Below the pieces are notes generated by a model, which was not told where the DNA came from, ran no database searches, and saw only the letters and a program-made list of their open reading frames with translations. A DNA stretch of 64,000 nucleotides, from assembly GCF_022811645.1 (NCBI RefSeq), contig NZ_CP094534.1, forward strand, positions 2,480,001-2,544,000. The letters are read 5' to 3'. The stretch is from Hymenobacter monticola (GTDB taxonomy: Bacteria; Bacteroidota; Bacteroidia; Cytophagales; Hymenobacteraceae). Within the stretch, counting starts at the first letter, position 1, and each line of letters begins with the position of its first letter. The position numbers were made by a program, and so were the translations under genes. This document shows positions 8,236-17,702 of this stretch, one piece after another.

Positions 8236-8826
8236 GTGTCCACACCCGAATACTCTCCCAACCCTGCTATCAGCTTGGACTCGTTCTCGGATAATGCCTT
8301 AATGCTGCGCGTGAAAGCCGGCGACGTCGACCGGATGGGGCTGCTCTTTGAGCGCTACCACCGCCCGCTCTTCGGCTTTCTCTACCACATGCTGGGCCGG
8401 GCTGATACCAGCGAGGACCTGGTGCAGAACGTGTTCTACCGCATGCTGAAATACCGCCACACCTTCACCGGCGAGGGCGAGTTTCGGACCTGGATGTACC
8501 ACCTGGCCCGCAACGTGCTGGCCGACCACATCAAGAAAAACCGCCACGCCCGGCACCACGCCGACGTGGCCGACGTGGCCGAATACATCGGCGGTGGCGC
8601 CACCGCCGATGCTGGCCTAGAGCGCGCCCAGGAAGTGGCCACACTGCATCAGGCCCTGGCCCGCCTCACGCCCGAGCACCGCGAGGTGCTGGTGCTGAGC
8701 CGCTTCCAGGAAATGAAGTATGGGGAAATTGCCCAAGTGCTGGGCACCACCGAAGGCGCCGTGAAGGTGCGCGTGCACCGCGCCATGCACGAGCTGAAAA
8801 GCACCTACCACCGCATCGAAAACTGA
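8236..8826 (+). CDS. ECF RNA polymerase sigma factor (module 1)
   Basis: 196 residues from a GTG at 8236. Sigma region 2 covers about residues 25-95 (LLFERYHRPLFGFLYHM, SEDLVQNVFYRML, FRTWMYHLARNVLAD) and region 4 about 135-190 (LTPEHREVLVLSRF, YGEIAQVLGTTEGAVKVRVHRA). No region 3, as expected for extracytoplasmic-function sigma factors. The anti-sigma gene begins 8 nt later, so the two are translationally close and surely form a regulatory pair. A paralogous pair sits at 21398-22823. Confidence 0.93.
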   Translation: MSTPEYSPNPAISLDSFSDNALMLRVKAGDVDRMGLLFERYHRPLFGFLYHMLGRADTSEDLVQNVFYRMLKYRHTFTGEGEFRTWMYHLARNVLADHIKKNRHARHHADVADVAEYIGGGATADAGLERAQEVATLHQALARLTPEHREVLVLSRFQEMKYGEIAQVLGTTEGAVKVRVHRAMHELKSTYHRIEN

Positions 8827-8834
8827 CCTGAATA

Positions 8835-9746
8835 ATGAATTGTGAACACATTAAAGACCAGCTGGTCGACTACCTGAGCAGCCAGCTTTCCGAGCCAGAG
8901 CAGGCCGCCCTCACGGCCCACCTGGCCGAGTGCGCCGACTGCCGCGCCGAGCTGCAAGCCACCCAACGCCTGTGGCAAACGATGGGCGCTGTGCGTGTGC
9001 CCGAGCCCAGCGAGCACCTGCGCCCCGAGTTCTACGCCATGCTGGCCGGCTTCAAGGATGAAGTAAAAGCCACGCCCGATTATTCCTTGAAAGGCCTGTG
9101 GCAGTGGTGGCTGAATCTGGAAATTCCGCGGCCCATTCTGCGGGCGGTGTACAGCCTGTGTCTGGTGAGCGTGGGATTGATTGGCGGCTATTGGCTGAAC
9201 AACAAGCCGGTCACTGCTACCGGCGAGCAAGAGCAGTTAGCCACCCTGTCGGCCCAGGTGAAGCAGATGCGGCAGGTGATGGTACTCTCGCTCATCGACA
9301 ACCCCTCGGCCACCGAACGGCTGCGCGCCGTGGGCTACACCAAGGATATGAGCGCGCCCAATGCCAAGGTGGTGAGCGCCCTGCTGAGCACCTTGGATAA
9401 CGACCCCAACGTGAACGTGCGCCTGGCCACCCTGGAAGCCCTGGCCCCGCTGGCCGACGACCCCACCGTGCGGCTGGGCCTGGTGCACTCGCTGCCCAAG
9501 CAGGACTCGCCGCTGGTGCAGTCGGCCCTAGCCGATGTGATGGTGCAGCTGCAGGAGCGCCGCTCGGTGCAGCCGCTGCGCCAGCTGCTGGAGCAGCCCA
9601 ACCTCGACGAATCGGTGAAAGACAAGATTGAACAAAGCATCCAAACCATCCAAACGGGCCGGACCGCCGCGCCCCAAACCACTCCGCGCCATGACCAAAC
9701 CCGCATTTCCGCGCAGCCTGAGCCTGCTGCTACTCTGGCTGTGTAG
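8835..9746 (+). CDS. Zinc-finger anti-sigma factor with HEAT-like repeats
   Basis: 303 residues. The N-terminal anti-sigma zinc finger has Cys3, His29, Cys33 and Cys36 (HLAECADC). A membrane helix lies at 101-120 (ILRAVYSLCLVSVGLIGG). The outside part contains armadillo/HEAT-like repeats at about 165-265 (NDPNVNVRLATLEALAPLADDP). It should hold the sigma factor at the membrane and release it on an unknown envelope signal. The 3' end overlaps the next gene by 56 nt. The C-terminal HEAT module is shared with the anti-sigma protein at 21957. Confidence 0.88.
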   Translation: MNCEHIKDQLVDYLSSQLSEPEQAALTAHLAECADCRAELQATQRLWQTMGAVRVPEPSEHLRPEFYAMLAGFKDEVKATPDYSLKGLWQWWLNLEIPRPILRAVYSLCLVSVGLIGGYWLNNKPVTATGEQEQLATLSAQVKQMRQVMVLSLIDNPSATERLRAVGYTKDMSAPNAKVVSALLSTLDNDPNVNVRLATLEALAPLADDPTVRLGLVHSLPKQDSPLVQSALADVMVQLQERRSVQPLRQLLEQPNLDESVKDKIEQSIQTIQTGRTAAPQTTPRHDQTRISAQPEPAATLAV

Positions 9747-10563
9747 CGCCGCCGCCTGCCACGCCCAAAGCAAGAATGCCACCGAAAAAATCAGCCGGGA
9801 ATTCGCCCTCACGGCCGACGCCAGCCGCAGCACGCTGGCTGTCTACAACATCTTCGGCTCGGTGCGGGTGGAGGGCTATGCCGGCAACAAAGTGCTGGTG
9901 GAAGCTACCAAGACGGTGAAAGCCGACGACGCGGCCACGCTGGCGCAGGGCCAGAAAGAAGTGAAGCTGGGCTTCACGCAGCACGGCGACAGCGTGGTGG
10001 TGTACATCGCCGAGCCCTACGACTCGCGCCCGCACGACCGCCACGGCCGCTGGAACAACCGCGAAGTCGATTACCACTTTGCCTTTGATTTCGTGGTGAA
10101 GGTGCCCTACGCCATGAACCTGCACGTGAGCACCGTAAACAACGGCTCGATGACCGTGGCCGATGTAACGGGCCTGCTGCACGTCTACAACGTGAACGGC
10201 CCCATCACCCTCACCAACGTGAAGGGCACCACCAAAGCCCACACCGTGAACGGCAACGTGGACGCCACCTACGCCGCCAACCCCGCGGGCGCCTCGTCCT
10301 ACCACACCATCAACGGTAAAATCCGGGTGCACTACCCCGCCAGCCTGGGCGCCAACCTGCACTTCAAAAGCATGCACGGCGAGTTCCTGACCGATTTCCC
10401 GAACGCGGAAGTGCTGCCGGCACAGGTTACCAAAAACAAGGAGGGCGCTGGCGGCGGCACTGTGTACAAGCTCACCAAAGACACGGCCGTGCGCATCGGC
10501 AAAGGCGGGCCGGATTTCCGCTTCGAAACGCTCAACGGCGACGTCATCATCTCCAAGATTTAA
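9691..10563 (+). CDS. Secreted DUF4097 (beta-solenoid) protein
   Basis: 290 residues from the ATG at 9691, chosen because it places a signal peptide (FPRSLSLLLLWLCSAAACHA) at the very N-terminus; the frame opens at 9628. The mature part is a DUF4097-type repeat of short beta strands (VNNGSMTVADVTGLLHVYNV, VNGPITLTNV, TVNGNVDATY), ending with LNGDVIISKI. These proteins are usually found under ECF sigma control and are thought to be envelope-associated. It overlaps the anti-sigma gene and is followed after 17 nt by a related gene. Confidence 0.85.
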   Translation: MTKPAFPRSLSLLLLWLCSAAACHAQSKNATEKISREFALTADASRSTLAVYNIFGSVRVEGYAGNKVLVEATKTVKADDAATLAQGQKEVKLGFTQHGDSVVVYIAEPYDSRPHDRHGRWNNREVDYHFAFDFVVKVPYAMNLHVSTVNNGSMTVADVTGLLHVYNVNGPITLTNVKGTTKAHTVNGNVDATYAANPAGASSYHTINGKIRVHYPASLGANLHFKSMHGEFLTDFPNAEVLPAQVTKNKEGAGGGTVYKLTKDTAVRIGKGGPDFRFETLNGDVIISKI

Positions 10564-10580
10564 TTAAGCAATTCGTTATC

Positions 10581-11438
10581 ATGAGTCATTTCCTTCGATT
10601 ATCCCTCGCGCCCGCGGCGCGCCAGGCTACCCTTGCCCTTGCGCTGCTCGCCTGCGCCGTGCCCGGCCGGGCCCAGGACGCCAACAATTCCAAAGAGACG
10701 CTCACCGTGCCGCTGAGTGCCCCCGGCAAGCCCGGTACCCTCGAAGTCGGCCTCGTGTTTGGCTACATCCACGTGATGGGCTACAATGGCAAAGACGTGG
10801 TGGTGGATGCTTCTTTCCGGCCCAAGCAGGGCGGGCGACGCGCCGAACCAGCCCCGGCGGGCATGAAGCGCCTCTCCTCGGCCGGTGGCCTGAACCTGAC
10901 CGTGGAGGAAAAGAACAACCACGTGGAAGTTTCTGTCGAAGTGCCCACCCAGCCGGTCGACCTCACCATCAAGGTGCCGCACAACTTTTCGCTACAGCTC
11001 ACTACGGTGAACAACGGCGACATCACCGTGAACAATGTGAGCGGCGAACTGGAAATCTCGAACGTGAACGGCGCGATTCAACTCACCGACGTGTCGGGCT
11101 CGGCTGTGGCCAACACCGTGAACGGCAACCTCACCGCCACCTTCAAAAGTGTGAGCAGTGGCACGCCCATGGCTTTTTCTACCCTCAACGGCAAGGTGGA
11201 CGTGACTTTCCCCGGCAACCTGAAAGCGGCGCTAAAAATGAAATCGGAGCGCGGCGAGGTATTCAGTGACTTCGACGTGGCCGTGGACAAAGCCGCCAAC
11301 AAGGTGACGCGCACCTCGCAAAACGGCCTCACCCGCCTCAGCACCGACGACTGGACCTACGGCAAAGTGAACGGCGGCGGTGCCGAGGTGATGATGAAAA
11401 CCATGAACGGTAACATCTACCTGCGTAAGGCCAAGTAG
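10581..11438 (+). CDS. Second DUF4097 protein of module 1
   Basis: 285 residues with a signal peptide (to about residue 31, CAVPGRAQ). The mature part carries the same short-strand repeats as its upstream neighbour (TVNNGDITVNNVSGELEISN, VNGAIQLTDVSGSAV, TLNGKVDVTFPG) and ends MNGNIYLRKAK. It belongs to DUF4097 and is a diverged tandem duplicate. Co-transcription with the sigma/anti-sigma pair is likely from the 17-nt spacing. Molecular role unknown. Confidence 0.85.
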   Translation: MSHFLRLSLAPAARQATLALALLACAVPGRAQDANNSKETLTVPLSAPGKPGTLEVGLVFGYIHVMGYNGKDVVVDASFRPKQGGRRAEPAPAGMKRLSSAGGLNLTVEEKNNHVEVSVEVPTQPVDLTIKVPHNFSLQLTTVNNGDITVNNVSGELEISNVNGAIQLTDVSGSAVANTVNGNLTATFKSVSSGTPMAFSTLNGKVDVTFPGNLKAALKMKSERGEVFSDFDVAVDKAANKVTRTSQNGLTRLSTDDWTYGKVNGGGAEVMMKTMNGNIYLRKAK

Positions 11439-11480
11439 ATTAGCGCTTAATACTGTCCTCCTGCTGCTTTCAATTTCTGC

Positions 11481-12968
11481 ATGACTGTTCCGTCTTTCTC
11501 CGCAATTGCTGGCTTGTTTGCTTGCCTGCTGCAACTGCCCGCCGCGGCCCAGTTGCGCCCGAGTACCGCCGCAGCCACAACTCCGGCGGCGCTTGATGCG
11601 GCGGTGCAGCGCATTGGCAATGCCTTTATGCAGCAACCCGCCCGGGTAGGGTTGTCGGTGGGAATCATTAAAGACGGCCAGACCCAGTTTTACAACTTCG
11701 GCACCATAGAGAAAGGCAAAAGCCCGGCGCCGACCCAAAACACAGCGTACGAAATTGGCTCCATCAGCAAAACGTTTGGAAGCCTGCTGCTGGCTCGGGC
11801 CGTGGTGGAAAAACGGGTGAAGCTGACCGACGACGTGCGGCAGTACCTGCCCGGCAAGTACCCCAATCTGGCGTTTGCGGGACAGCCTGTTCAGCTGCTG
11901 CACCTGGCCAACACCACGTCGGGCTTACCCGATAACGTGCCTGACCGGTCGGCGGACTACCAGCGAGCCAACCCCGATTCCATCCCGTTTCTGATGGCGG
12001 AAGCGCTCAAGCACTACTCAAAGGAGAATTTCCTCGAAGACCTTCGTCAAGTGAAGCTCACCGCAGCTCCGGGCCTTGCGCCCCGGCACTCCAATGCGGC
12101 GGCTCAGCTGCTGGGCTACGTGCTGGAAAACGTGTATAAACGGCCTTTTTTCGAACTGGTGGCCACTTACATTAACAAGCCGTTGCGCCTGCAGGCTACT
12201 GCGCAAGGGCCGCTGCCGGTGGGCTACAACGAGCACGGCACCCCCATGCCGCGCTACAACGTGGCCACGATGTACGCTTCGGGCGGCCTGCAATACAGCA
12301 CGGCCGACATGACCAAGTACCTGCAGCACCAAATCAACGAAACCGATGCCGCCGTGGCCCTGACCCACCGGCCCGCCTGGGGCCAGCCCGACGAAGACGC
12401 CGTGGGTCTGAACTGGGTGATTTCCAAAACGGTGGATAGTCAGCGGCTGCTGGACCACACCGGGGGCACCTTCGGCTTCGCGAGCTACTGCGCCCTGTAT
12501 CCGGGCCTGAAATTCGGCATCGTGCTGCTCTCGAATGAGTCGGACCGCGGCACGCAAGGCAGCCTGCGGGCCATGGCCGAGGAGGTGCTGGAGGCCGCTT
12601 ATGGCACGCCGCCCGCGCTAGTAGCCCTGCAAGCCGAGCTGCAGCGCCGCAGCTACACCGAGGCCGCAGCGGCCGTGGCCAAGGTGAAGCAGCAACACCC
12701 CGAACTGCACCTGACCGAAGATTACGTGAACACCTGGGGCTATGCCCTGGCCCGTCAAGGCCAACCCAAGCAGGCGCTGGAACTCTTCAAATTGAACGTG
12801 AGCCTGCATCCCAAGGCTTGGAACACCTACGACAGCCTGGGCGAAACCTACGAGCTGCTGGGCGACCGCACGCTGGCCATCAAAAACTACCAACAGTCGC
12901 TGGCGCTGAACCCAGACAACTCCGGCGCGGTAGAGCATTTGAAAAAACTAGCAGCCCCAGCTAATTAG
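11481..12968 (+). CDS. Class C beta-lactamase-like serine hydrolase with TPR tail
   Basis: 495 residues: signal peptide (1-24), a penicillin-binding/beta-lactamase class C fold to about 380, and TPR-like helices from about 390 (EDYVNTWGYALARQGQPKQA, SLGETYELLGDRTLAIKNY). Catalytic SxxK is S94-I-S-K97; the KTG-equivalent is HTGG at 326-329. At the usual YxN position the sequence is HSN (203-205), so the general-base Tyr appears replaced by His. The family includes esterases and D-amino acid peptidases. It sits 42 nt behind the DUF4097 pair and ends at a strong terminator, so it may belong to the same regulon. Confidence 0.87.
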   Translation: MTVPSFSAIAGLFACLLQLPAAAQLRPSTAAATTPAALDAAVQRIGNAFMQQPARVGLSVGIIKDGQTQFYNFGTIEKGKSPAPTQNTAYEIGSISKTFGSLLLARAVVEKRVKLTDDVRQYLPGKYPNLAFAGQPVQLLHLANTTSGLPDNVPDRSADYQRANPDSIPFLMAEALKHYSKENFLEDLRQVKLTAAPGLAPRHSNAAAQLLGYVLENVYKRPFFELVATYINKPLRLQATAQGPLPVGYNEHGTPMPRYNVATMYASGGLQYSTADMTKYLQHQINETDAAVALTHRPAWGQPDEDAVGLNWVISKTVDSQRLLDHTGGTFGFASYCALYPGLKFGIVLLSNESDRGTQGSLRAMAEEVLEAAYGTPPALVALQAELQRRSYTEAAAAVAKVKQQHPELHLTEDYVNTWGYALARQGQPKQALELFKLNVSLHPKAWNTYDSLGETYELLGDRTLAIKNYQQSLALNPDNSGAVEHLKKLAAPAN

Positions 12969-12999
12969 CGAGCCCGGATACCAAGACTATTTTAACCGC

Positions 13000-13034
13000 A
13001 AAAAGCCCGTTGTGCTGAGCACAACGGGCTTTTC
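13000..13034. terminator. Bidirectional terminator
   Basis: A 15-bp perfect stem, AAAAGCCCGTTGTGC (13001-13015) with GCACAACGGGCTTTT (13019-13033), and a 3-nt loop. It serves the hydrolase gene and the convergent T9SS gene. Confidence 0.9.
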
Positions 13035-13070
13035 TATATCGCAAGGTTTAGCAATTGAACCGGTCGCCTG

Positions 13071-15830
13071 CTACCGCACCACCAAGCGGCTGGTAGCGCC
13101 ATCGGCTGCGCGCAGCAGGTACAGACCGGCGGGCAGGCCGCGCACATCAAGCTTGTCGGTAGCAACGGGCAACTGGCGCACCGTGCGGCCCAGGCCATCG
13201 AGCAGGGCGCCGGCCACGGGGCGGCTGAAGCGCACCGCCGCATCTGAGGCAGCAGGGTTGGGGAAGCAGTAGAGGGCTTCGGGCACGGCTTGGCCGTTTT
13301 TCACAGCCGTCACGGTGCCGCGCAGGCCCACTTGGTACACCGCTACCGTGCTGCTCACTTCGTTGGCCAGCAGCAGGAGCGGGGTGCCGGTGGGGCTGTT
13401 GGCGGCCGAGACGAAGACGATGCCTTCGGGGCCCTGGTCGCCGGTGCCGGCAGTGAGGCTGCGGTTGTTGATGTACTGCACCAGGCGCGGGTTGGCCGGG
13501 TCGTTCACGTTTAGGACCACCAGGCCGCCCACGCGCTCCATGCTTACGAAGGCGTAGGTGGTGTCGCGAATCATGCCGATGGTGGTGCCTTCGGGCTCAG
13601 GGCCTTTGTCGTCGGAGCGGTTTTTCCGCACCGGGTTGCCGGTGGTGTTGCTGGCGTTGAAAATGCTGCCGAAGGCAGCGTCGGTGCTGGTCACGCGCTC
13701 CAGCAGGTCGCCGCTGTCGTGCACCAGCGCGCCGGTGTTGGCGTTGAGGATGCTAAACGAGCGGCCACCGTAGGCATAAATCTGGTCGAAGTCGCCGTCG
13801 CCGTCGGTGTCGCCCAGCTTGTTGGTCACGTTAAGGCGGCCCAGGGCGCTGGTGTTTTTCAGCATGGCGGCCTGCGGGAAAGCGGTGGGGTCGAGCACGT
13901 AGGCGGCATCGCCGAGGCGGTTTACCTCGCTCATGCCGGTGTATTCGCGGGCGTCGCCCTCGTTGGCCGTGATGAGGTAGCGCCCGCCACCCAGCGCCGT
14001 GGGCAACTCAAACGAGGCAATGGCATCGGGCTGGCGCATGCCGCGGATGGGCCAGTTGGCCATCAGCACCTCACCCGATTGGTCGGAAGCATCGAGGCTG
14101 AAGCCCGGCTGGCTGTGGTCCTGGAAACCGATGGGGCGCAGGCTGGTGAACTGCAGCGTGGTCAGGTCGAGCGTGGCCATGGCGTTGTTTTCTTGCAGGC
14201 CGATATAAGCCGTACGCGAGTCGGCCGAAACGGCCACGTACTCCGGCTCCAAGTCTTGAGCCACGCTGCTGGGCGTGCCGGCCGGGCCGCCGTAGATACG
14301 GATGCCGGACGTGCGGAGCGCGGCAGCTTGGGAATTATAGGCGCTGAAATCCAGCGTCGTCACTCGAGCCTGGGTCACGGCCGTGATGCCGCCGGTCATG
14401 TCTACCACCGACACCGAGCCGAGCGGGTCGTCGGTGTAGGCTTGGTTGGGCTCGCCTTCGTTGGCGGTGATGAGCTTCAGGCCATCGGGCGAAAAGGTTA
14501 TCATGTCGGGCATGGCGCCCACTGTCACTTGCTTGATGAACGTGCCGTTCTGGTCAAAAAACACGATGCTGCCGTTTTGCTGCGGCGCCGCATTTTCGAT
14601 GGCGCAGGCCACCAGCCCGTTACGCACCGCCACCGAGTTGATGCCGCCGTAAGGCGCCATGCTGATGGACGCCACCGACGTGAGCGCGCCGGGCGTGCTG
14701 AAGTTGAGAATATCGAGCTTGCCGCCCACCGAGTTGGCCACGTACAGGCGCTGGGTAGTGGGGTCGTGGGCCACGATTTCGGCCGAGTTAGTGCCGCTGG
14801 TGCCGTTCTGATAGCTGCCCAGCAGGTTCAGACGCAGGTTGTTGGTGCGGGCCGGGGCCTGCGTGTCGTTGTCCTTGATGAACACCATGAACTCCGTAGC
14901 GCCGGCCGTGAGCGTGGCGTTGCTGGGGTTCTGCAGGCGTACGGTGAAGTATTCGGCCGCCTCGGCCGTGGCATCGTCCAGGACGGGCAGCGTGAGCGTG
15001 GCCGTGGTGCTGCCCGGGGCGAAGGTGATGGTTTGGGCGCTGGCAAAGGTGAAATCGGAGCCGGCCGTGGCCGTGCCCAGCGGTGCCACCACTGCCTGCA
15101 CCGTGCTGGCCGTGGTGCCCGCGTTGCGGATGCTGAGCGGAATAGCCACCGTGCCCGCGTTTTCATTCACAATAAGTGGCGTGCTGCTGGCAAATCCGAG
15201 GTCGGGCGTGACAACTGCGGCCGTGCGGCTCAGGCTGATTTCGTCGAAGGCCACCCAATCGTCGTTGCCGTTCTGGCGGGCGGCCAAGCGCAGGCGGGCG
15301 TGGGTGCTGCCGGCCGGTACCGATACCGTCACGGTGGTCCAGGCTTGAGTGTTTTTGTTGAGCTGCGTGTAGGTGCGCGGCAGGGCCCAGGTGCTGCCGT
15401 TATCGAACTGCACCGCGTAGGCCAGCGAGTCGGAGGTGTCGAAGGCGTTGCTGAAATATTTAAACGTGACGGTGTTGGCTGCCGTGCTGCCGCTGGCAAT
15501 AGCTACCGGTGCGAAATCCAGATAGTGCCAGATGCTGAGGTCGTTGGTGGACGGGCCTTCCAAATCGCGCCCGCCCCAAAGGTTGGCGCCAGCCGAGGGC
15601 GTGGCCACCGAGAGACCGGTACCGGCCGTGCCAATGGTGGTGAGCATGGCCCATTGGTCGGTGAGGGCGAGGTTGTTGTAGGTAGCGGGCGTGGGGGTGA
15701 AGCTCCAGGTGTCGGCGGCGCTGCTCTCGAAACCCTGGGTTACGGTTTGGGCCTGGGCGGTGGTGCCGGCCACGCCAATGGTCAGCAGTAAAGCGGCCGA
15801 AATTGGAGAAAAGTAAGCGTGTAAGCGCAT
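13071..15830 (-). CDS. Choice-of-anchor I / Calx-beta protein exported by T9SS
   Basis: 919 residues from the ATG at 15830, which begins a proper signal peptide (MRLHAYFSPISAALLL, cleavage at AQAQ); the frame is open ten codons further. Order: an N-terminal jelly-roll-like domain (about 25-200), a Calx-beta-like domain (about 215-325, ATAGSDFTFASAQTITFAPG), a large beta-propeller-like choice-of-anchor I region (about 335-840, with SPDGLKLITANEGEPN and ITANEGDARE), and a Por-secretion C-terminal sorting domain (CFPNPAASD to SRLVVR). It should be secreted or surface-anchored through the type IX system. Choice-of-anchor I regions resemble alkaline-phosphatase-associated propellers; activity unknown. 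Confidence 0.9.
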   Translation of the reverse strand: MRLHAYFSPISAALLLTIGVAGTTAQAQTVTQGFESSAADTWSFTPTPATYNNLALTDQWAMLTTIGTAGTGLSVATPSAGANLWGGRDLEGPSTNDLSIWHYLDFAPVAIASGSTAANTVTFKYFSNAFDTSDSLAYAVQFDNGSTWALPRTYTQLNKNTQAWTTVTVSVPAGSTHARLRLAARQNGNDDWVAFDEISLSRTAAVVTPDLGFASSTPLIVNENAGTVAIPLSIRNAGTTASTVQAVVAPLGTATAGSDFTFASAQTITFAPGSTTATLTLPVLDDATAEAAEYFTVRLQNPSNATLTAGATEFMVFIKDNDTQAPARTNNLRLNLLGSYQNGTSGTNSAEIVAHDPTTQRLYVANSVGGKLDILNFSTPGALTSVASISMAPYGGINSVAVRNGLVACAIENAAPQQNGSIVFFDQNGTFIKQVTVGAMPDMITFSPDGLKLITANEGEPNQAYTDDPLGSVSVVDMTGGITAVTQARVTTLDFSAYNSQAAALRTSGIRIYGGPAGTPSSVAQDLEPEYVAVSADSRTAYIGLQENNAMATLDLTTLQFTSLRPIGFQDHSQPGFSLDASDQSGEVLMANWPIRGMRQPDAIASFELPTALGGGRYLITANEGDAREYTGMSEVNRLGDAAYVLDPTAFPQAAMLKNTSALGRLNVTNKLGDTDGDGDFDQIYAYGGRSFSILNANTGALVHDSGDLLERVTSTDAAFGSIFNASNTTGNPVRKNRSDDKGPEPEGTTIGMIRDTTYAFVSMERVGGLVVLNVNDPANPRLVQYINNRSLTAGTGDQGPEGIVFVSAANSPTGTPLLLLANEVSSTVAVYQVGLRGTVTAVKNGQAVPEALYCFPNPAASDAAVRFSRPVAGALLDGLGRTVRQLPVATDKLDVRGLPAGLYLLRAADGATSRLVVR

Positions 15831-15857
15831 GAATTTTAGCTTAATAAAACAATGAGC

Positions 15858-15865
15858 CAAAACTA
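15858..15865 (-). promoter_or_regulatory. Bacteroidota -7 box for the T9SS gene
   Basis: On the minus strand the sequence reads TAGTTTTG, an exact TAnnTTTG match, 27 nt upstream of the ATG at 15830. A TTG lies 17 nt further upstream (15883-15885) at about the -33 position. Confidence 0.5.
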
Positions 15866-16005
15866 TCGGGCGCCCGTTAGCTCAACGTGACAGACAGGTT
15901 ACCGAATTGCGAACCATGCATTCCGCCCGGCGACCGCCTCACCTGATGCCCCAGCCCATCGGGCTATCCGCTAATTTCGCCGCCGTATCATCAGCCATTC
16001 CTCCC

Positions 16006-16761
16006 ATGACTCCCACGCCCACCACCCAAGTCTCCAATCAAGAAGCTGAAAAGCGCCACGCCGCTGCCACGGCCCTGCGCTGGGTGCGCAGCGGCATGGT
16101 GCTGGGCCTGGGTAGCGGCAGCACCTCGGCTGCGTTCATCACCCTGCTGGGCGAGAAAGTGCAGGCCGGCGAGCTGCAGATTGAAGCCACCGCCACCTCC
16201 CGCGCCAGCGAGGCCCTGGCCCGCCAGCTCAACATCCCATTGCTGGAGCCGCGCCGCGGCCTGCGCTTCGACCTCACCGTGGACGGTGCCGACGAGCTCG
16301 ACGCCCAGCTGCGCCTGATAAAGGGCGGCGGCGGGGCCCTGCTGCGCGAAAAAGTGCTGGAAACCGCTTCCGACTACCTGCTCATCATCGCCGATTCCTC
16401 GAAATACGTGCGCCAGCTCGGCCGCTTCCCGCTGCCACTGGAAGTGGTGCCCTTTGCCCTGCCTTGGGTGCTCGATTCCTTGGAAACCCTCGGCGGCGCG
16501 CCCGTAGTTCGCCCCAACGCGCAGCTGCCCGACGGCCTCTACCGCTCCGACCAAGGCAACCTGCTGGTGGATTGCCATTTCAATGCCATTGCCGAGCCCG
16601 AGCAGCTGGCCCTGCAATTGCAAGCCATCCCTGGCATCGTGGAGCATGGCTTGTTTCTGGGCATGGCGCAGGCGGCTGTAATGGCGCGCGGCGAGCAGGC
16701 GGAGGTGCTGCGGCCTGGGGTGGCGGCAGTAGATGCGGGGGCGTTTGCGGAGTTGCCGTAG
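16006..16761 (+). CDS. rpiA: Ribose-5-phosphate isomerase A
   Basis: 251 residues from the ATG at 16006; the frame opens at 15907 but the upstream part has no family similarity. RpiA motifs are GLGSGSTSAAFI near the N-terminus (phosphate-binding loop), TVDGADELD and LIKGGGGALLREK (active site, Glu and Lys). It interconverts ribose-5-phosphate and ribulose-5-phosphate in the non-oxidative pentose phosphate pathway. It faces the oxidative-branch genes pgl, zwf and gnd, which run toward it from the other strand. Confidence 0.95.
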   Translation: MTPTPTTQVSNQEAEKRHAAATALRWVRSGMVLGLGSGSTSAAFITLLGEKVQAGELQIEATATSRASEALARQLNIPLLEPRRGLRFDLTVDGADELDAQLRLIKGGGGALLREKVLETASDYLLIIADSSKYVRQLGRFPLPLEVVPFALPWVLDSLETLGGAPVVRPNAQLPDGLYRSDQGNLLVDCHFNAIAEPEQLALQLQAIPGIVEHGLFLGMAQAAVMARGEQAEVLRPGVAAVDAGAFAELP

Positions 16762-16780
16762 GCTTGCATCGTTCAGGCGT

Positions 16781-16945
16781 GGGGCCTCACCCCCTGGCCC
16801 CCTCTCCCAGAGGAGAGGGGGCACCGGTTCGGTCACAACGATTTATAGAGAAACAAAAAAGCCCGCAGTTGCGGGCTTCTTGCTGAGTGATTCAGAAGAA
16901 AGTGCGGTGCCCCCTGTCCGCGGGAGAGGGGGGCAAGGGGTGAGG
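16781..16945. repeat. Long imperfect inverted repeat, family A
   Basis: Arms at 16781-16827 and 16905-16945 are imperfect reverse complements, with cores CCCCCTCTCC and GGAGAGGGGG, and enclose a terminator. Related arms occur at 21015/21165 and 23708/23832. Confidence 0.7.
16855..16882. terminator. Terminator between rpiA and pgl
   Basis: GCCCGCA (16861-16867) pairs with TGCGGGC (16870-16876); six A residues precede it, giving a U tract for the minus strand, and TTCTT follows. Confidence 0.7.
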
Positions 16946-16961
16946 TTCCAGTGCGGCGGCT

Positions 16962-17702
16962 TTAGGCAAGCTCAGTCGCAGCGGCCTCATCCAGAAACCA
17001 ATGCAACTCCCCAGCACGCGGGGCGATAAGCTGTGCTGGGAATTCTTCTACGTTGCGTGCGTCGCGCAACACGTGATGCACAGCAGCGGCCTTATCGCCC
17101 CCATATACTAGAAAGGCTACGGCCTGCGCCAAATTCAGTAGCGGCGCCGTGAGGGTGATGCGGTGCGCGTCCAGCTCGGGCACGAATACCGCGCTGGCGC
17201 CCACCGTGGCGTCGTGCAGCACGGCGGTGCGCGGGAACAGCGAGGCCGTGTGCGAATTATCGCCCAAACCCAGCAGCACGAGGTCGAAGCGCGGCTCGGC
17301 TTCGCCGAAGAAGTCATTGATAGTGTGGGTGTACTCGGCAGCCGCTTCATCCGGCGGCAGGACGGTGTTCACGGCAAAAACCTGCGCGGGCGCGATGTGC
17401 AGCGGTGCCAGCAGGGCCTCGGTGGCCATGCGGAAATTGCTTTGCGGGTCGGTGGCCGGCACGTTGCGCTCGTCGCCGAAAAAGAAGTACACCTGCTCCC
17501 AGCGCACCCGTTCGCAGTAAGCCGGCGAGGCCAGCAGCTCGTACAGCTTCTTGGGCGAGCCGCCGCCCGACAGCGCCACCGAAAACCGGCCCCGTGCCGC
17601 CGTGGCTCGGTTGGCCAGGGCCACAAACAAATCAGCCAAGCCGTGGAGGACTTCCTCCACGGTGGCGAAAACGTGCAGCTGCGGTTGGCTATTTCTTTCC
17701 AT
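16962..17702 (-). CDS. pgl: 6-phosphogluconolactonase
   Basis: 246 residues from the ATG at 17702 (MERNSQPQ); a longer frame to 17741 would extend further into zwf. Family motifs: [17 protein letters not shown] (sugar-phosphate loop), [11 protein letters not shown], and [15 protein letters not shown]. It hydrolyses 6-phosphogluconolactone, the product of Zwf. The start overlaps the zwf stop by 14 nt, so the two are translationally coupled. Last gene of the gnd-zwf-pgl series. Confidence 0.94.
   Translation of the reverse strand: MERNSQPQLHVFATVEEVLHGLADLFVALANRATAARGRFSVALSGGGSPKKLYELLASPAYCERVRWEQVYFFFGDERNVPATDPQSNFRMATEALLAPLHIAPAQVFAVNTVLPPDEAAAEYTHTINDFFGEAEPRFDLVLLGLGDNSHTASLFPRTAVLHDATVGASAVFVPELDAHRITLTAPLLNLAQAVAFLVYGGDKAAAVHHVLRDARNVEEFPAQLIAPRAGELHWFLDEAAATELA

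Noticed and set aside
13719..15791. 690-codon plus-strand open frame opposite the T9SS gene
   Set aside because: It is the antisense of a high-GC gene with a signal peptide and sorting domain; its composition (His/Arg/Gly/Val-rich) is typical of shadow frames.
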